Shown: positions 1 to 9,680, counted from the stretch's first letter. The stretch is DNA of 56,825 nt from Gallionella sp. (GCA_030645535.1 JAUSNM010000077.1:1-56825); one strand, 5' to 3'. Notes: a model not told the origin generated them from the sequence alone. Numbers and translations: made by a program.

Positions 1-93
1 CAGTCTGATACTCATGTTGCAAAAGCGCTGGCCGAGCTGAAGCAGGCGGCCGCGTTCATGAAAATTTTAGGTTCGTATCCGGTCGCGGTATAA
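1..93 (+). CDS. pheA: PheA (P-protein: chorismate mutase / prephenate dehydratase), C-terminal end only
   Basis: The first 93 bases are an open frame of 30 codons plus TAA that is cut by the window edge. It ends in LKQAAAFMKILGSYPVAV, which matches the usual C-terminal signature of bacterial P-proteins (ACT domain end, LGSYP). The family makes phenylpyruvate from chorismate for phenylalanine synthesis in the cytoplasm. The position directly before hisC, aroF and tyrA fits the betaproteobacterial aromatic amino acid cluster. Only the tail is visible, so the catalytic parts cannot be checked. Confidence 0.8.
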   Translation, partial: QSDTHVAKALAELKQAAAFMKILGSYPVAV

Positions 94-118
94 AGTAATA
101 CTTGTTTAACAAGTCCAC

Positions 119-165
119 GTCCCTCTCGCCCGTGTACGGGAGAGAGTTAGCAGAGAGGGGATGGC
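119..165. repeat. CT/GA-rich palindromic repeat
   Basis: Intergenic sequence with an arm of the form ccctctcgcccg, a short loop, cgggagagag, then a second GA-rich block agagaggggatgg. It is the same type as the repeats at 36488-36610 and inside the gene at 51049-51091. A 7 bp perfect inverted repeat (acttgtt/aacaagt, 100-114) lies just upstream. The rest of the gap between pheA and the next gene shows nothing else. Confidence 0.55.
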
Positions 166-202
166 ATGGATAATTTTGTATTAAAAATTAGAGGTTTAGT
201 AA

Positions 203-979
203 ATGACGATTAGGCAACTCAATTGGGATGTGGATTTCCTGAAAAACAATCCGGCTTTCCAAAGCGATAATTACGGGATTCCTGCGGATGCGCGCCATAT
301 CAGCTATCCGATCAGGATGGTCAGGTACTGGTTTATTTATCATTTTCTGCGTGAAGAATCGCAGCGCCGTGGTGCACTGAATGTGTGTGAAATCGGTGTG
401 GATGTCGGTCAGATGCTGGGTTTCCTGAAAGCGGCCGATGAACTCGGCGGCGGCCATGTGGAGCTGGCGAGCTGGGATGCCGTCGATGCACTGATACGCG
501 AGGATATCTTAGGTCGCGTCGGCTACAACAAATTCTATCAGGTCGATCTGGAAAGCCCGGAATTCGCCTTGAACGATGACAAGCAGTACGACGTGATGAT
601 CCTGTTGCATGTGCTGGAACATCTGTTCAAGCCTGAAGAACTGGTCGCGAAAATTGTGCCGCATCTTAAACCGGGCGGCATGCTGATCGGCGGCTTGCCG
701 TCCACACCCAAGGCCTTCGCACAAGGTCGCGAGGATAAGATACGCGCGACTGCCCGAAAATTCGGTCATGTCAGTGTATTTTCTCCTGAGCGTGTGCGTG
801 AAATGGCTCAAGCTAACGGTCTGGAAGTCGAGTTTCTGAGCGGCGCGTTCTTCATGCGCAAGAAGGGTTTCTTCCTGGAAAATACCAAATGGTGGTTGCG
901 TTTCAATCTGTGGTTCGGTGCGAAGTTCCCCGGCTGGCCGGGTGAGACCTACTGGATACTTAGAAAGCCAGTTAAATAG
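203..979 (+). CDS. SAM-dependent class I methyltransferase
   Basis: A 258-residue soluble protein. The glycine motif VCEIGVDVG (about residues 60-69) resembles motif I of the Rossmann methyltransferase fold, and YDVMILLHVLEHL with LKPGGMLIGGLPS matches the post-II/III motifs of the Methyltransf_11/23 group (UbiE-like). The substrate cannot be told. It sits between pheA and hisC, where core aromatic clusters do not usually have a methyltransferase, so it may be an inserted accessory gene. The C-terminal third is rich in Trp and Phe (TKWWLRFNLWFGAKFPGWPG), which may form a membrane-facing or substrate lid region. The start is ATG after the AT-rich stretch ttagaggtttagta, which contains a gaggt-like ribosome site. 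Confidence 0.75.
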   Translation: MTIRQLNWDVDFLKNNPAFQSDNYGIPADARHISYPIRMVRYWFIYHFLREESQRRGALNVCEIGVDVGQMLGFLKAADELGGGHVELASWDAVDALIREDILGRVGYNKFYQVDLESPEFALNDDKQYDVMILLHVLEHLFKPEELVAKIVPHLKPGGMLIGGLPSTPKAFAQGREDKIRATARKFGHVSVFSPERVREMAQANGLEVEFLSGAFFMRKKGFFLENTKWWLRFNLWFGAKFPGWPGETYWILRKPVK

Positions 980-1013
980 TTTGCCGTTTGCCGTTTGCCG
1001 TTTGCGGTTTGCC
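979..1013. repeat. Heptanucleotide tandem repeat, 5 units of GTTTGCC
   Basis: Five consecutive 7 bp units: four perfect GTTTGCC and one GTTTGCG (fourth). The tract begins on the last base of the methyltransferase stop codon and lies 36 bp before the hisC ATG. One of twelve heptamer tracts in the window. Confidence 0.9.
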
Positions 1014-1049
1014 GTTAGGTGTTTTTGTTGATTGTTTACGATTGTTTAA

Positions 1050-2153
1050 ATGAATTATTCCGAATTGGCACCAAGCTATATACGTGCGATAGCGCCTTAC
1101 CAGCCCGGTAAACCGATCTCTGAACTTGAGCGCGAACTGGGTATCACCAACATCGTCAAGCTGGCCTCGAACGAGAATCCGCTGGGCGCGAGCCCCAAGG
1201 CGGTTGCCGCTGCACGTGCCGCGCTGGATGAGATCAGTCTGTATCCGGATGGCAACGGATTTGCGCTAAAAGCGGCTTTGGTTGCGCGCTACGGCGTCGA
1301 ACACAACCAGTTGGTGCTGGGCAATGGTTCCAATGACCTGCTGGAGCTGGCGGCGCGCGCATTTCTGACCGTAGGCGACCGCGCGGTCTATTCCGATCAC
1401 GCGTTCGCGGTGTATCCATTAGCGATACAGGCAGTGGGGGCTACTGGTATCAGCGTTGCGGCCATTGATTTCGGACATGATCTTGAACTGATGCGACAGG
1501 CTGCAGTAGAGCAGGGCGCCAAAATGATTTTTATCGCCAATCCGAACAATCCGACCGGCACATATTTGACCGGCGAGTCGCTGCGTGCATTTTTGCACGC
1601 GTTGCCATCCAATATCCTGGTGGTGCTGGACGAAGCCTATAACGAATATCTGCCCGTGGAATGCCGTTACGATAGCGTGAGCTGGTTGAGCGAATTTCCT
1701 AATCTATTGATTTCGAGAACCTTCTCAAAGGCTTACGGTCTCGCCTCGCTGCGGGTCGGTTATGCGTTGGGGCACCCGCAAGTGATCGATATGCTGGGTC
1801 GCGTGCGTCAGCCGTTCAACGTGAACAGCATGGCGCAGGCTGCTGCCGTGGCCGCGCTGGATGACAAGGAATTTGTACAGCGCACGTTCGAGTTAAACTT
1901 GCAAGGAATGAAACAGATAACCGAAGGCTTGCGTGAAATGGAGCTGGATTACATTCCGTCCTTCGGCAATTTTGTCAGTTTTTACATGGTCAACGCGGCG
2001 CGGATTTACCGCCGCTTACTGGAACTTGGGGTCATTGTCCGCCCCGTCAGCAATTACGGAATGCCGGACTATTTGCGCGTGAGCATCGGTCTGGATACAC
2101 AGAATCAGAAATTTTTATCTGCATTGAAACAGATACTTGGAGAAGCAGTATGA
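1050..2153 (+). CDS. hisC: Histidinol-phosphate aminotransferase
   Basis: A 367-residue PLP aminotransferase of fold type I (class I/II). LASNENPLGASPKA near residue 40, GNGSNDLLEL (about 88), NPNNPTGTY (about 173), DEAYNEY (about 200) and the Schiff-base segment SRTFSKAYGLASLRVGY (about 227) are typical of HisC. It transaminates imidazole-acetol phosphate in histidine synthesis. In betaproteobacterial aromatic clusters this paralogue may also serve phenylalanine or tyrosine transamination; its place between pheA and aroF/tyrA supports that. The ATG is preceded by AT-rich sequence (gattgtttaa) with no recognisable Shine-Dalgarno. The stop overlaps the next start by 4 bases (ATGA). Confidence 0.92.
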   Translation: MNYSELAPSYIRAIAPYQPGKPISELERELGITNIVKLASNENPLGASPKAVAAARAALDEISLYPDGNGFALKAALVARYGVEHNQLVLGNGSNDLLELAARAFLTVGDRAVYSDHAFAVYPLAIQAVGATGISVAAIDFGHDLELMRQAAVEQGAKMIFIANPNNPTGTYLTGESLRAFLHALPSNILVVLDEAYNEYLPVECRYDSVSWLSEFPNLLISRTFSKAYGLASLRVGYALGHPQVIDMLGRVRQPFNVNSMAQAAAVAALDDKEFVQRTFELNLQGMKQITEGLREMELDYIPSFGNFVSFYMVNAARIYRRLLELGVIVRPVSNYGMPDYLRVSIGLDTQNQKFLSALKQILGEAV

Positions 2154-3166
2154 TTATCATAATGGGCAGGGATGTAACAGACGAACAAATTGGTACGGTG
2201 GTTAAAAAACTGGAAACAGCGGGCCTGAAGGCAAATATCTCTCGTGGTATCGAACGCACGGTGATCGGTGCGATCGGCGATGAACGCCAGTTGAGCGAGG
2301 AAATGTTCACCCCTTTGCCGGGCGTTGAATCGGCGATGCACGTCACCAAACAATACAAGATCGTTTCGCGCGAATCGCATAAAGACAATACCGTGATCGA
2401 TATCGGCGGCATTCCGCTGGGTGGTAACCAGATTCAGATTATCGCAGGCCCATGTTCTGTGGAAACACAGGAACAAATGGACTTGTCCGCGCAATATGTC
2501 AGGGAAGCAGGTTGCCGTCTGATGCGCGGCGGCGCGTTTAAACCGCGCACCAGCCCTTATGCATTTCAGGGACATGGCGCGGAAGGTCTGGACATGTTCC
2601 GCCGTGCAGCCGACAAATACAAATTGCCTATTGTCACTGAATTGATGGATGCACGTCAGCTTGAGACCTTCATGGAATACGATGTGGACGTCATTCAGAT
2701 CGGCACGCGCAACATGCAGAACTTTGACCTGCTCAAAGAAGTCGGTCGCATTAACAAGCCGGTAATCCTGAAGCGCGGCATGTCAGCGACGATTTCCGAA
2801 TGGCTGATGGCTGCGGAATACATCGCCGCTGGCGGTAACCACAACATCATTTTCTGCGAACGCGGCATCCGAACCTTCGAGACGGCCTACCGCAACGTTC
2901 TGGACGTGACCGCCATCGCTGTCATGAAGAAAGAGACTCATCTGCCTGTAATCGTAGATCCTTCTCATGCGGGCGGCAAGGCATGGATGGTTCCTGCGTT
3001 ATCGCAAGCCGCGATCGCCGCAGGCGCTGACGGGCTGCTGGTCGAGATGCATCCGAATCCTTGTGAAGCATGGTGCGACGCCGATCAGGCGTTGACCCCG
3101 CAGGAATTGAAGAAGCTGATGGTGACACTGGGTGCCATCGCCGGCGCACTTGGACGGACGCTGTAA
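2150..3166 (+). CDS. aroF: 3-deoxy-7-phosphoheptulonate (DAHP) synthase, type I-beta with N-terminal ferredoxin-like domain
   Basis: A 338-residue enzyme for the first step of the shikimate pathway (PEP plus erythrose 4-phosphate). Residues 1-70 form a small alpha/beta regulatory domain (MIIIMGRDVTDEQI...) as in the Thermotoga-type synthases, where it mediates feedback inhibition by Tyr or Phe. The catalytic barrel follows, with IIAGPCSVE (about residue 98), GGAFKPRTSPYAFQG, VIQIGTRNMQN, KRGMSATISEW and VDPSHAGGKA. The gene overlaps hisC by 4 bases, indicating translational coupling. After it the cluster is interrupted by an intergenic repeat and an unrelated gene before tyrA. Confidence 0.92.
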   Translation: MIIIMGRDVTDEQIGTVVKKLETAGLKANISRGIERTVIGAIGDERQLSEEMFTPLPGVESAMHVTKQYKIVSRESHKDNTVIDIGGIPLGGNQIQIIAGPCSVETQEQMDLSAQYVREAGCRLMRGGAFKPRTSPYAFQGHGAEGLDMFRRAADKYKLPIVTELMDARQLETFMEYDVDVIQIGTRNMQNFDLLKEVGRINKPVILKRGMSATISEWLMAAEYIAAGGNHNIIFCERGIRTFETAYRNVLDVTAIAVMKKETHLPVIVDPSHAGGKAWMVPALSQAAIAAGADGLLVEMHPNPCEAWCDADQALTPQELKKLMVTLGAIAGALGRTL

Positions 3167-3198
3167 TCATCTGTTGGCACAATGAACCTGGAAAAAGC

Positions 3199-3350
3199 AC
3201 TCTCGCGCCAAGACGCTAAGATCGCCAAGTGAAATCAACCGTACACCAAAACTGACGTCACAAAAAAGGTGGTAAAGTGGTTTGGTGTATGTTTTTGCAT
3301 TTCTTCGCGTCTTTGCGAGTTGATGCACAGTGTGCATCATACCTGCGAGA
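3199..3350. repeat. MITE/REP-like long imperfect palindrome and palindromic motif in the gap between aroF and the FimV-like gene
   Basis: The 317-base gap after aroF (3167-3483) holds paired inverted arms: ctcgcgccaagacgc (from about 3210) against gcgtctttgcgag (about 3308-3320), and gtacaccaaaa against gtttggtgtat. Next to them is the palindromic motif gcgagttgatgcacagtgtg followed by catcatacctgcgaga. The same motif layout, gcgagttgatgc...gcatcaaccctgcgaga, recurs near 36618-36650. No gene is seen here. A weak TATAGT at 3418-3423 may belong to a promoter for the next gene. Confidence 0.55.
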
Positions 3351-3483
3351 CCCATTTGCGGCGTTGCGCGATCCAATGCGGTTTCCAGGATGAAAGTTTA
3401 GTGTAAACAGGCCGTGCTATAGTTGTATTTGCACTTTGCACGAACAGCAAGGTGGATTCCCACCAGTCTCGCCGAAAGGTATT

Positions 3484-4542
3484 ATGCACTTAAGAAAATT
3501 TTTGTTTGCGTTGCTTGTAGTCAGTATTACTCCGATGGTATCAGCGATGTCCTTGGGTGAAGGGCAAATTCTGAGTCACGTAGGTGAGCCGTTGTCAGTC
3601 AATATCGCCTTGCTGGGTGGTTACAGCCGTGATGTCAGTTTCACTCAGGTTCGAAATGCCGAATGTCGTTCATCCATCATCGGGACCAGTGCGAATGGAT
3701 GTGATTCGCTTTATGAGGGGGCGCTGACCTTATCGATCAAGCAACGGCCGAATGGGCAATATTTTCTGAAGGTCACGGGTGAAAAAAGCGACGAGTTGTT
3801 TTATCGCATCCTGATCAAGTCAGCATCCGCTGGCGGCGGAACGATCTTCAAGGCATTCGAATTTTTACCTGAATTCGGCGCGAATCCGGATGCATTGCCT
3901 GCTGCCGCAAATGATATTGACGTCACGCTGCCAGCCGGCAAGCACGGTATCGTCGGCGGAAAAATCATCGCGGTGGCGGATGATGAAAGCGCAGCCCCGG
4001 TAAAGCACCCGGTTGCGCAGCGCGCTAAAGCCCCGCCTGCCGGCGAGCCACGGCCGCAGCGCAAGCCAGTTGATGTGCTTGAGAAAAAGCCAGCCGAGAC
4101 TCGCTTGCAGATTAAAAAATCCGGAGAGTATGCGGACGATATTCACGCACTTCAGAAAGAGAATGGCGAAATCGAAGAACAGATTGTCCTGCTTGAAAAA
4201 CATATCGGTTTACTAAAAGAAGTCATCCGTTTGAAAGAGCAAGCCGGCGCATCTTCAGTGGCGCAGACCAGCGTAGTTGCGCCACCGCGCGTGCGTGCCC
4301 CTGTCGTTGTGCCCGTCCAGACACGACAGGCTGAAAATAATGTGCCTGGCATGTTGACCTGGATTTTGCTCGCGGTGGTTCTTGTTATGGCGGCGCTGCT
4401 CGGATGGCTGTACAGGAAAATGAATAGCTTGAATTTAAATGGCAGATCATCTGATCTCAGTCCGAATGCTCTTTACCCCGCATCGCTCAATGAAATGAAG
4501 CCGCTGGATTTGACGGGTCCTTTCGTCAAGCCAAAGTGGTGA
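3484..4542 (+). CDS. FimV N-terminal-domain-like exported protein with coiled coil and one C-terminal membrane segment
   Basis: A 352-residue protein. MHLRKFLFALLVVSITPMVS is a signal peptide. The segment LGEGQILSHVGEPLSVNIAL right after it matches the start of the FimV N-terminal domain (GEI.V.S.LGEPL.A.I.L). The domain runs to about residue 130 and contains two cysteines. A Pro/Ala/Lys-rich linker follows (about 150-210), then a heptad-rich segment (about 218-252) and a transmembrane helix (about 290-311) with a short tail. Full-length FimV has a LysM domain and TPR-rich cytoplasmic part; both are absent. FimV proteins anchor type IV pilus and polar-landmark functions to the envelope. The role of this short relative is unknown. 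The ATG at 3484, with aaagg upstream, gives the signal peptide; an upstream GTG at 3436 would add a non-signal extension. Confidence 0.65.
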   Translation: MHLRKFLFALLVVSITPMVSAMSLGEGQILSHVGEPLSVNIALLGGYSRDVSFTQVRNAECRSSIIGTSANGCDSLYEGALTLSIKQRPNGQYFLKVTGEKSDELFYRILIKSASAGGGTIFKAFEFLPEFGANPDALPAAANDIDVTLPAGKHGIVGGKIIAVADDESAAPVKHPVAQRAKAPPAGEPRPQRKPVDVLEKKPAETRLQIKKSGEYADDIHALQKENGEIEEQIVLLEKHIGLLKEVIRLKEQAGASSVAQTSVVAPPRVRAPVVVPVQTRQAENNVPGMLTWILLAVVLVMAALLGWLYRKMNSLNLNGRSSDLSPNALYPASLNEMKPLDLTGPFVKPKW

Positions 4543-4623
4543 ACACGACTATCTGTAAAACTCTGACTCCCGGTGGGCTTGACATAATCGCGGTACATTT
4601 TTCTGCAGTTACAATTCACGAAT

Positions 4624-5487
4624 ATGAAGTTCAATAAGCTGGTTATTTTCGGTGTCGGCCTGATCGGCGGGTCGTTCGCGCTGGCGTTGCGCCGTGCCAA
4701 TGCTGTCACTGAGGTGGTGGGTTTCGGACGTAGCGAACCTAATCTGCTATATGCCTTGAGCGAAGGCATTCTTGACCGCAAAGGGCAGAATATTGCCGCA
4801 GAAGTTAATGATGCCGATCTGGTGTTGCTGGCAACTCCGGTCGGGCAGATGGCGGAGCTGATGGCGCGCATTGCACCCCATCTGGGCGCGCATACGCTGG
4901 TGACCGATGGCGGCAGCACCAAGGGCGACGTGGTAGCTGCAGCTTATGCAAATATGGGCGACAGAATTTCTCAGTTCGTGCCGGCACATCCTATAGCCGG
5001 AGCCGAATTGAGCGGGGCGGCGGCGGCGGCTGCTGATTTGTATGCGGGCAAGAAAGTCGTGTTAACCCCGTTGCCGGAAAACTCTGTTGATTCCGTAGAG
5101 CGTGTGCGTAAAGCCTGGGAGTTGTGCGGTGCACTGGTCAGCGAACTGACAGCAGAACAGCACGATACGGTATTTGCGGCGGTGAGTCATCTGCCGCATC
5201 TGCTGTCGTTCGCACTGGTGCATGATCTGGCGCGGCGGGGTAACCGCGAACAGTTGCTGTCCTTTGCCGCCAGCGGTTTTCGCGACTTTACCCGCATCGC
5301 CGCAAGTTCACCCGAAATGTGGCGCGACATCTGCATGGCAAACCGCACTGCGCTGCTGGGTGAACTGGACAGCTACATGCAGGAACTTGAAGCCATCCAT
5401 GTGGCGCTGAGCGATGGCAATGCGGATAAGCTGCAAGAAATATTCAGCCTGGCGCGGGAAGTGCGCGGCAACTGGACACAGCAATAG
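4624..5487 (+). CDS. tyrA: Prephenate dehydrogenase (TyrA)
   Basis: A 287-residue NAD(P)-dependent enzyme of tyrosine synthesis. The N-terminal Rossmann motif is GVGLIGGSFALALR (residues 9-22). DADLVLLATPVGQ, TDGGSTKGD, PAHPIAGAELSGA and the helical C-terminal segment AAVSHLPHLLSFALVHDL are diagnostic of the prephenate/arogenate dehydrogenase family; the conserved His residues of HPIAG and SHLPH are present. It lies upstream of aroA-cmk, as in other betaproteobacteria. There are 118 bases to the next gene and no clear terminator. Confidence 0.93.
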   Translation: MKFNKLVIFGVGLIGGSFALALRRANAVTEVVGFGRSEPNLLYALSEGILDRKGQNIAAEVNDADLVLLATPVGQMAELMARIAPHLGAHTLVTDGGSTKGDVVAAAYANMGDRISQFVPAHPIAGAELSGAAAAAADLYAGKKVVLTPLPENSVDSVERVRKAWELCGALVSELTAEQHDTVFAAVSHLPHLLSFALVHDLARRGNREQLLSFAASGFRDFTRIAASSPEMWRDICMANRTALLGELDSYMQELEAIHVALSDGNADKLQEIFSLAREVRGNWTQQ

Positions 5488-5605
5488 ACTTGTCGTTCCC
5501 CTTGCGGGATAAGCAGCGACTTGCCCGGTCTTGTACCCTTTAGGTCATGCGGGCTTAGTCGAATGGCTAGTGGTTCTATCAATGACACCATTTTGAAAGT
5601 GCAAC

Positions 5606-7576
5606 ATGACTCACACTGAATATATCGACCTTCCTCCCTTGATGTCTGCGCGCGGCACGGTTGTACTGCCCGGCTCCAAGAGTATTTCCAATCGTGTGTT
5701 ACTGCTGGCAGCACTCGCTGACGGCACGACCATCGTTCGCGACTTGCTGCACTCCGATGATACCGAACGCATGCTGGATGGGCTGCGCGCGCTCGGTGTG
5801 ACGGTGGAAGCGCTGGGTAATAACGCCTATAACGTCACAGGTTGCGACGGGAATTTTCCGAAAAAGGAAGCTGTGCTGTTTCTGGGTAATGCCGGCACGG
5901 CGTTTCGCCCGCTGACCGCAGCGCTGGCCTTGTCCGGCGGTCAGTACGAGTTGTCAGGCGTGGCCCGCATGCACGAGCGGCCGATCGGCGATCTGGTTGA
6001 TGCGCTGCGCGCTTTAGGTGCGAATATCGATTACCTGGGCAACGAGGGTTTTCCGCCGTTGCAGATTACACACGCGACGTTATCCGGTGCGGCACTGGTC
6101 AGCGTGCGCGGCGATGTGTCCAGTCAGTTTCTGACTGCCTTGCTGATGGCCTTGCCCCTTTTAAACCGTTTGGTGACCGTCGAGGTGGTTGGTGAACTGA
6201 TCTCCAAGCCTTACATTGAAATTACGCTGGCGATGATGGCGCGCTTCGGCGTAGTCGTTGAGCGCGATGGCGGGCAGCAGTTCACGGTGCTAGCGGGCAG
6301 TCGCTATGTGTCACCGAAAGAGATATTCGTGGAAGGCGATGCATCGTCGGCCTCGTATTTCCTGGCGGCAGGGGCCATCGGCGGCGGGCCGGTGCGTGTG
6401 ACCGGTGTGGGCCGTGGCAGTATCCAGGGTGACGTGCGTTTTGCGGATGCTTTGGAAAAGATGGGTGCAACGATCACGATGGGTGATAACTGGATCGAAT
6501 GCTGTGCTCCTGACAGCGGTAAGCTGCACGCAATCGATCTGGACTGCAACCACATTCCCGATGCAGCGATGACGCTCGCCGTTGCAGCGTTGTTTGCCGA
6601 GGGTACGACCACGCTGACTAATATTGCCAGCTGGCGCGTCAAGGAAACCGACCGCATCGCGGCGATGGCAACCGAGTTGCGCAAGCTCGGCGCTATTGTC
6701 GAAGAGGGTGCCGATTTTATTCGCGTAACCGCTCCAGCTACGAGCCACAAGCTACAAGCTACAAGCTCAGGCATCGACACTTACGACGACCACCGGATGG
6801 CGATGTGTTTCTCGCTGGCAGCCTTCGGTGCTGCGGGTATCCGCATCAATGATCCAAAGTGCGTCGCCAAAACCTTCCCTGACTACTTCGCTGCGTTTGC
6901 AAGTGTGACGCAGGCCGTGCCGGTGATTGCAATCGACGGGCCTTCCGCCTCCGGCAAAGGCACGGTGGCGCAACGCGTCGCAACGCAGTTGGGCTTCCAC
7001 TATCTGGACAGCGGCGCGTTGTATCGTCTGCTGGCGACGGCAGCACTACGAGACGGGATCGCGCTTGATGACGAAGTTGCGCTGACAGCGCTGGCTGGTC
7101 GAGTTGATATTCGTTTTGAGGGTAGCGATGTCTGGCTGGACGGGGTGCAGGTGGGCGATGAGCTACGCTCGGAGGAGACGGGAGGTTTCGCCTCCAGAGT
7201 GGCGGCGTTGCCGCAGGTCAGGGCTGCATTGTTGAATAAACAGCACGCGTTCAGACGTAGCCCGGGGTTGGTGACAGACGGGCGCGATATGGGCTCGGTG
7301 GTATTTCCGGACGCAAAACTCAAGATATTTCTGACAGCCAGTGCAGAGGCGCGTGCCAATCGGCGCTTTAAGCAGTTGAAAGAAAAAGGAATGGATGCTA
7401 ATATCGCGGACCTTTTGCAGGATATCAGGACGCGCGACGAACGAGATACGCAGCGCAGCGCAGCTCCCCTGCAACAGTACCCGGATGCAAGTCTGCTGGA
7501 TACCACGGCTCTTTCTATCGAGCAGGCGGTTGATTCAGTGCTGACAGGCTACCGGGAAAAATGCTTGGCCCCATAG
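5606..7576 (+). CDS. aroA-cmk: Fused EPSP synthase (AroA) - cytidylate kinase (Cmk)
   Basis: A single 656-codon frame. Residues 1-435 are EPSP synthase (shikimate 3-phosphate plus PEP to EPSP): [16 protein letters not shown] near residue 21, [30 protein letters not shown] and the C-terminal [15 protein letters not shown]. From about residue 440 the chain is a CMP kinase with the P-loop [11 protein letters not shown] (about 443-453), [25 protein letters not shown] and [12 protein letters not shown]. The two genes are normally adjacent; here they share one reading frame with no stop or start between domains. The AroA part carries an in-frame heptamer tract (6737-6764) coding [14 protein letters not shown], just before the conserved TYDDHRMA strand. 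rpsA follows, the usual cmk neighbour. Confidence 0.93.
   Translation: MTHTEYIDLPPLMSARGTVVLPGSKSISNRVLLLAALADGTTIVRDLLHSDDTERMLDGLRALGVTVEALGNNAYNVTGCDGNFPKKEAVLFLGNAGTAFRPLTAALALSGGQYELSGVARMHERPIGDLVDALRALGANIDYLGNEGFPPLQITHATLSGAALVSVRGDVSSQFLTALLMALPLLNRLVTVEVVGELISKPYIEITLAMMARFGVVVERDGGQQFTVLAGSRYVSPKEIFVEGDASSASYFLAAGAIGGGPVRVTGVGRGSIQGDVRFADALEKMGATITMGDNWIECCAPDSGKLHAIDLDCNHIPDAAMTLAVAALFAEGTTTLTNIASWRVKETDRIAAMATELRKLGAIVEEGADFIRVTAPATSHKLQATSSGIDTYDDHRMAMCFSLAAFGAAGIRINDPKCVAKTFPDYFAAFASVTQAVPVIAIDGPSASGKGTVAQRVATQLGFHYLDSGALYRLLATAALRDGIALDDEVALTALAGRVDIRFEGSDVWLDGVQVGDELRSEETGGFASRVAALPQVRAALLNKQHAFRRSPGLVTDGRDMGSVVFPDAKLKIFLTASAEARANRRFKQLKEKGMDANIADLLQDIRTRDERDTQRSAAPLQQYPDASLLDTTALSIEQAVDSVLTGYREKCLAP
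6737..6764. repeat. Heptamer repeat inside aroA coding sequence (GCTACAA type)
   Basis: Four 7 bp units in a row: GCTACGA, GCCACAA, GCTACAA, GCTACAA, followed by GCTCAGG. They lie within the AroA domain at about residues 378-387. The 28-base length means the units shift codon phase, yet the frame stays open. Confidence 0.8.
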
Positions 7577-7607
7577 GACTCTCCGTTCTCTGGGTTTTTA
7601 ACTAACC

Positions 7608-7623
7608 TTCTGTTTAAACAGAA
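7608..7623. repeat. Perfect 16 bp palindrome in the rpsA leader
   Basis: ttctgtttaaacagaa is a perfect inverted repeat in the 66-base gap between cmk and rpsA, ending 19 bases before the rpsA ATG. It could form a hairpin in the rpsA leader, where S1 autoregulation is known in other bacteria, or be a protein site. Its function is not shown. Confidence 0.35.
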
Positions 7624-7642
7624 AAATCTTTAGGTGTATTCG

Positions 7643-9355
7643 ATGAACGCAACCGCAGACGCAGTACTAAATCCCGATAGTTTCGCCGCAATGTTTGAAG
7701 AAAGTTTGACGCGCAAAGAAATGCGCGCAGGCGAGCTGATTACCGCACAAGTTGTGCGTATTGACCACAACGTTGTGGTTGTTAACGCAGGCCTCAAGTC
7801 CGAAAGCTGGATTCCTGTTGAGGAATTCCTGAACGACAAGGGCGAAATGGAAGTTGCTGCCGGTGACTTCGTTACCGTTGCAATCGAATCGCTGGAAAAC
7901 GGCTATGGCGAAACCAAGCTGTCTCGCGAAAAAGCCAAGCGTCTGGCTGCATGGCACGATCTTGAGATCGCCATGGAAGAAGGCAAAATCGTTGAAGGTT
8001 TCGTCAGCGGTAAGGTTAAGGGCGGTCTCACCGCTATGGTTAACGGTATCCGTGCATTCTTGCCGGGTTCATTGGTGGACATTCGTCCAGTCAAGGACAC
8101 CACACCGTACGAAAACAAGACCATGGAATTCAAGGTCATCAAGCTGGATCGTCGCCGTAACAACGTGGTTGTGTCCCGCCGCGCTGTGCTCGAAGCTACG
8201 ATGGGCGCTGATCGTGAATCCGTGATGGAAAACCTGAAAGAAGGCGCAATCGTTAAGGGCGTCGTCAAGAACATCACAGATTACGGCGCGTTCGTTGATC
8301 TGGGCGGTATCGATGGTCTGTTGCACATCACCGACCTGGCATGGCGTCGTGTGAAGCATCCTTCGGAAGTGTTGACTGTTGGCGACGAAATCGAAGCCAA
8401 GATCCTCAAATTCGATCAGGAAAAGAATCGCGTTTCGTTGGGCATCAAGCAAATGGGCGATGATCCCTGGAATGGTCTGGCACGTCGCTACCCACAAGGT
8501 ACGCGTCTGTTCGGTAAGGTCACTAACCTGACTGACTACGGTTCATTCGTTGAAATCGAACAAGGTATCGAAGGTCTGGTACACGTATCTGAAATGGACT
8601 GGACCAACAAGAACGTTCATCCTTCCAAGGTTGTGCAGGTAGGCGACGAAGTTGAAGTGATGATCCTGGAAATCGACGAACAACGTCGTCGTATTTCCCT
8701 GGGTATGAAGCAGTGCCACTCCAATCCTTGGGATGATTTCGCGATCAACCACAAGAAGGGCGACAAAGTACGTGGCCAGATCAAGTCTATTACTGACTTT
8801 GGCGTGTTCATCGGTCTGGATGGCGACATCGACGGTCTGGTACATTTGTCTGATCTGTCCTGGAGTCAGCCTGGCGAAGAAATGGTACGCAACTTCAAGA
8901 AGGGTGACGAAGTTGAAGCCGTGGTTCTGGCTATTGATGTTGAGCGTGAGCGCATCTCATTGGGCATCAAGCAAATGGAAGGTGATCCATTCGGCGGTTT
9001 TGCCGCTACCAATGAAAAGGGTGCGATTGTAGACGGCGTGGTTAAATCAGTTGATGCCAAGGGCGCGGTTGTAACGTTGCCAGGCGATGTTGAAGCCTAC
9101 CTGAAAGCATCTGAAGTGTCGGTTGATCGCGTTGAAGACCTGCGCACTCACATGAAAGAAGGCGATACTGTCAAGGCGATGATCATCAGTGTAGACCGCA
9201 AGAACCGCGGTATCAGTCTGTCGGTCAAGGCGTTGAGCAAGGCGGAAGATTCTGCTGCCATGCAAAGACTGGCTTCTGACAGCAGCGCCAATGCAGGTAC
9301 AACCAATCTCGGCGCGTTGCTCAAAGCCAAGCTTAGCGGCAAGACTGAAGCGTAA
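7643..9355 (+). CDS. rpsA: 30S ribosomal protein S1
   Basis: A 570-residue protein with six S1 (OB-fold) repeats, the standard proteobacterial form. The repeats are recognisable by recurring segments such as [25 protein letters not shown], each ending in [12 protein letters not shown] strands. S1 binds mRNA on the 30S subunit and is needed for translation of many mRNAs, especially those with weak Shine-Dalgarno sequences. The ATG at 7643 ([22 protein letters not shown]) aligns with family N-termini; a GTG three codons earlier is less likely. It is followed 15 bases later by ihfB, the usual order. Confidence 0.97.
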   Translation: MNATADAVLNPDSFAAMFEESLTRKEMRAGELITAQVVRIDHNVVVVNAGLKSESWIPVEEFLNDKGEMEVAAGDFVTVAIESLENGYGETKLSREKAKRLAAWHDLEIAMEEGKIVEGFVSGKVKGGLTAMVNGIRAFLPGSLVDIRPVKDTTPYENKTMEFKVIKLDRRRNNVVVSRRAVLEATMGADRESVMENLKEGAIVKGVVKNITDYGAFVDLGGIDGLLHITDLAWRRVKHPSEVLTVGDEIEAKILKFDQEKNRVSLGIKQMGDDPWNGLARRYPQGTRLFGKVTNLTDYGSFVEIEQGIEGLVHVSEMDWTNKNVHPSKVVQVGDEVEVMILEIDEQRRRISLGMKQCHSNPWDDFAINHKKGDKVRGQIKSITDFGVFIGLDGDIDGLVHLSDLSWSQPGEEMVRNFKKGDEVEAVVLAIDVERERISLGIKQMEGDPFGGFAATNEKGAIVDGVVKSVDAKGAVVTLPGDVEAYLKASEVSVDRVEDLRTHMKEGDTVKAMIISVDRKNRGISLSVKALSKAEDSAAMQRLASDSSANAGTTNLGALLKAKLSGKTEA

Positions 9356-9370
9356 CGTCGGGGAGATTGC

Positions 9371-9658
9371 ATGACTCGTTCTGATTTGATTGCCAGACTA
9401 GCCGAATTGCATCCGCAGTTGTTGGCTAAGGATGCAGAGCTGGCCGTTAAGGTGATTCTGGATGCATTGTCTTCTACGCTGTCGCGTGGCGGGCGTGTCG
9501 AGATTCGCGGTTTCGGCAGCTTCGGCTTGAATTACCGTCCGCCACGTCAGGGACGAAATCCCAAGACCGGCGACAAGGTAGGGGTGCCAGCCAAGTACGT
9601 GCCACACTTTAAGGCAGGTAAGGATCTTAGAGAGCGGGTAGGTAACGACGTAGCCTGA
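9371..9658 (+). CDS. ihfB: Integration host factor beta subunit
   Basis: A 95-residue HU/IHF family DNA-bending protein. [26 protein letters not shown] contains the conserved beta-arm region, and the N-terminal helices [21 protein letters not shown] are IhfB-like. It works as a heterodimer with IhfA in recombination and sigma-54/nucleoid regulation. The ribosome site ggggag precedes the ATG. Placement after rpsA is conserved across beta- and gammaproteobacteria. Confidence 0.95.
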   Translation: MTRSDLIARLAELHPQLLAKDAELAVKVILDALSSTLSRGGRVEIRGFGSFGLNYRPPRQGRNPKTGDKVGVPAKYVPHFKAGKDLRERVGNDVA

Positions 9659-9680
9659 TAGCTAAGGTGGTTTTTAAAGG

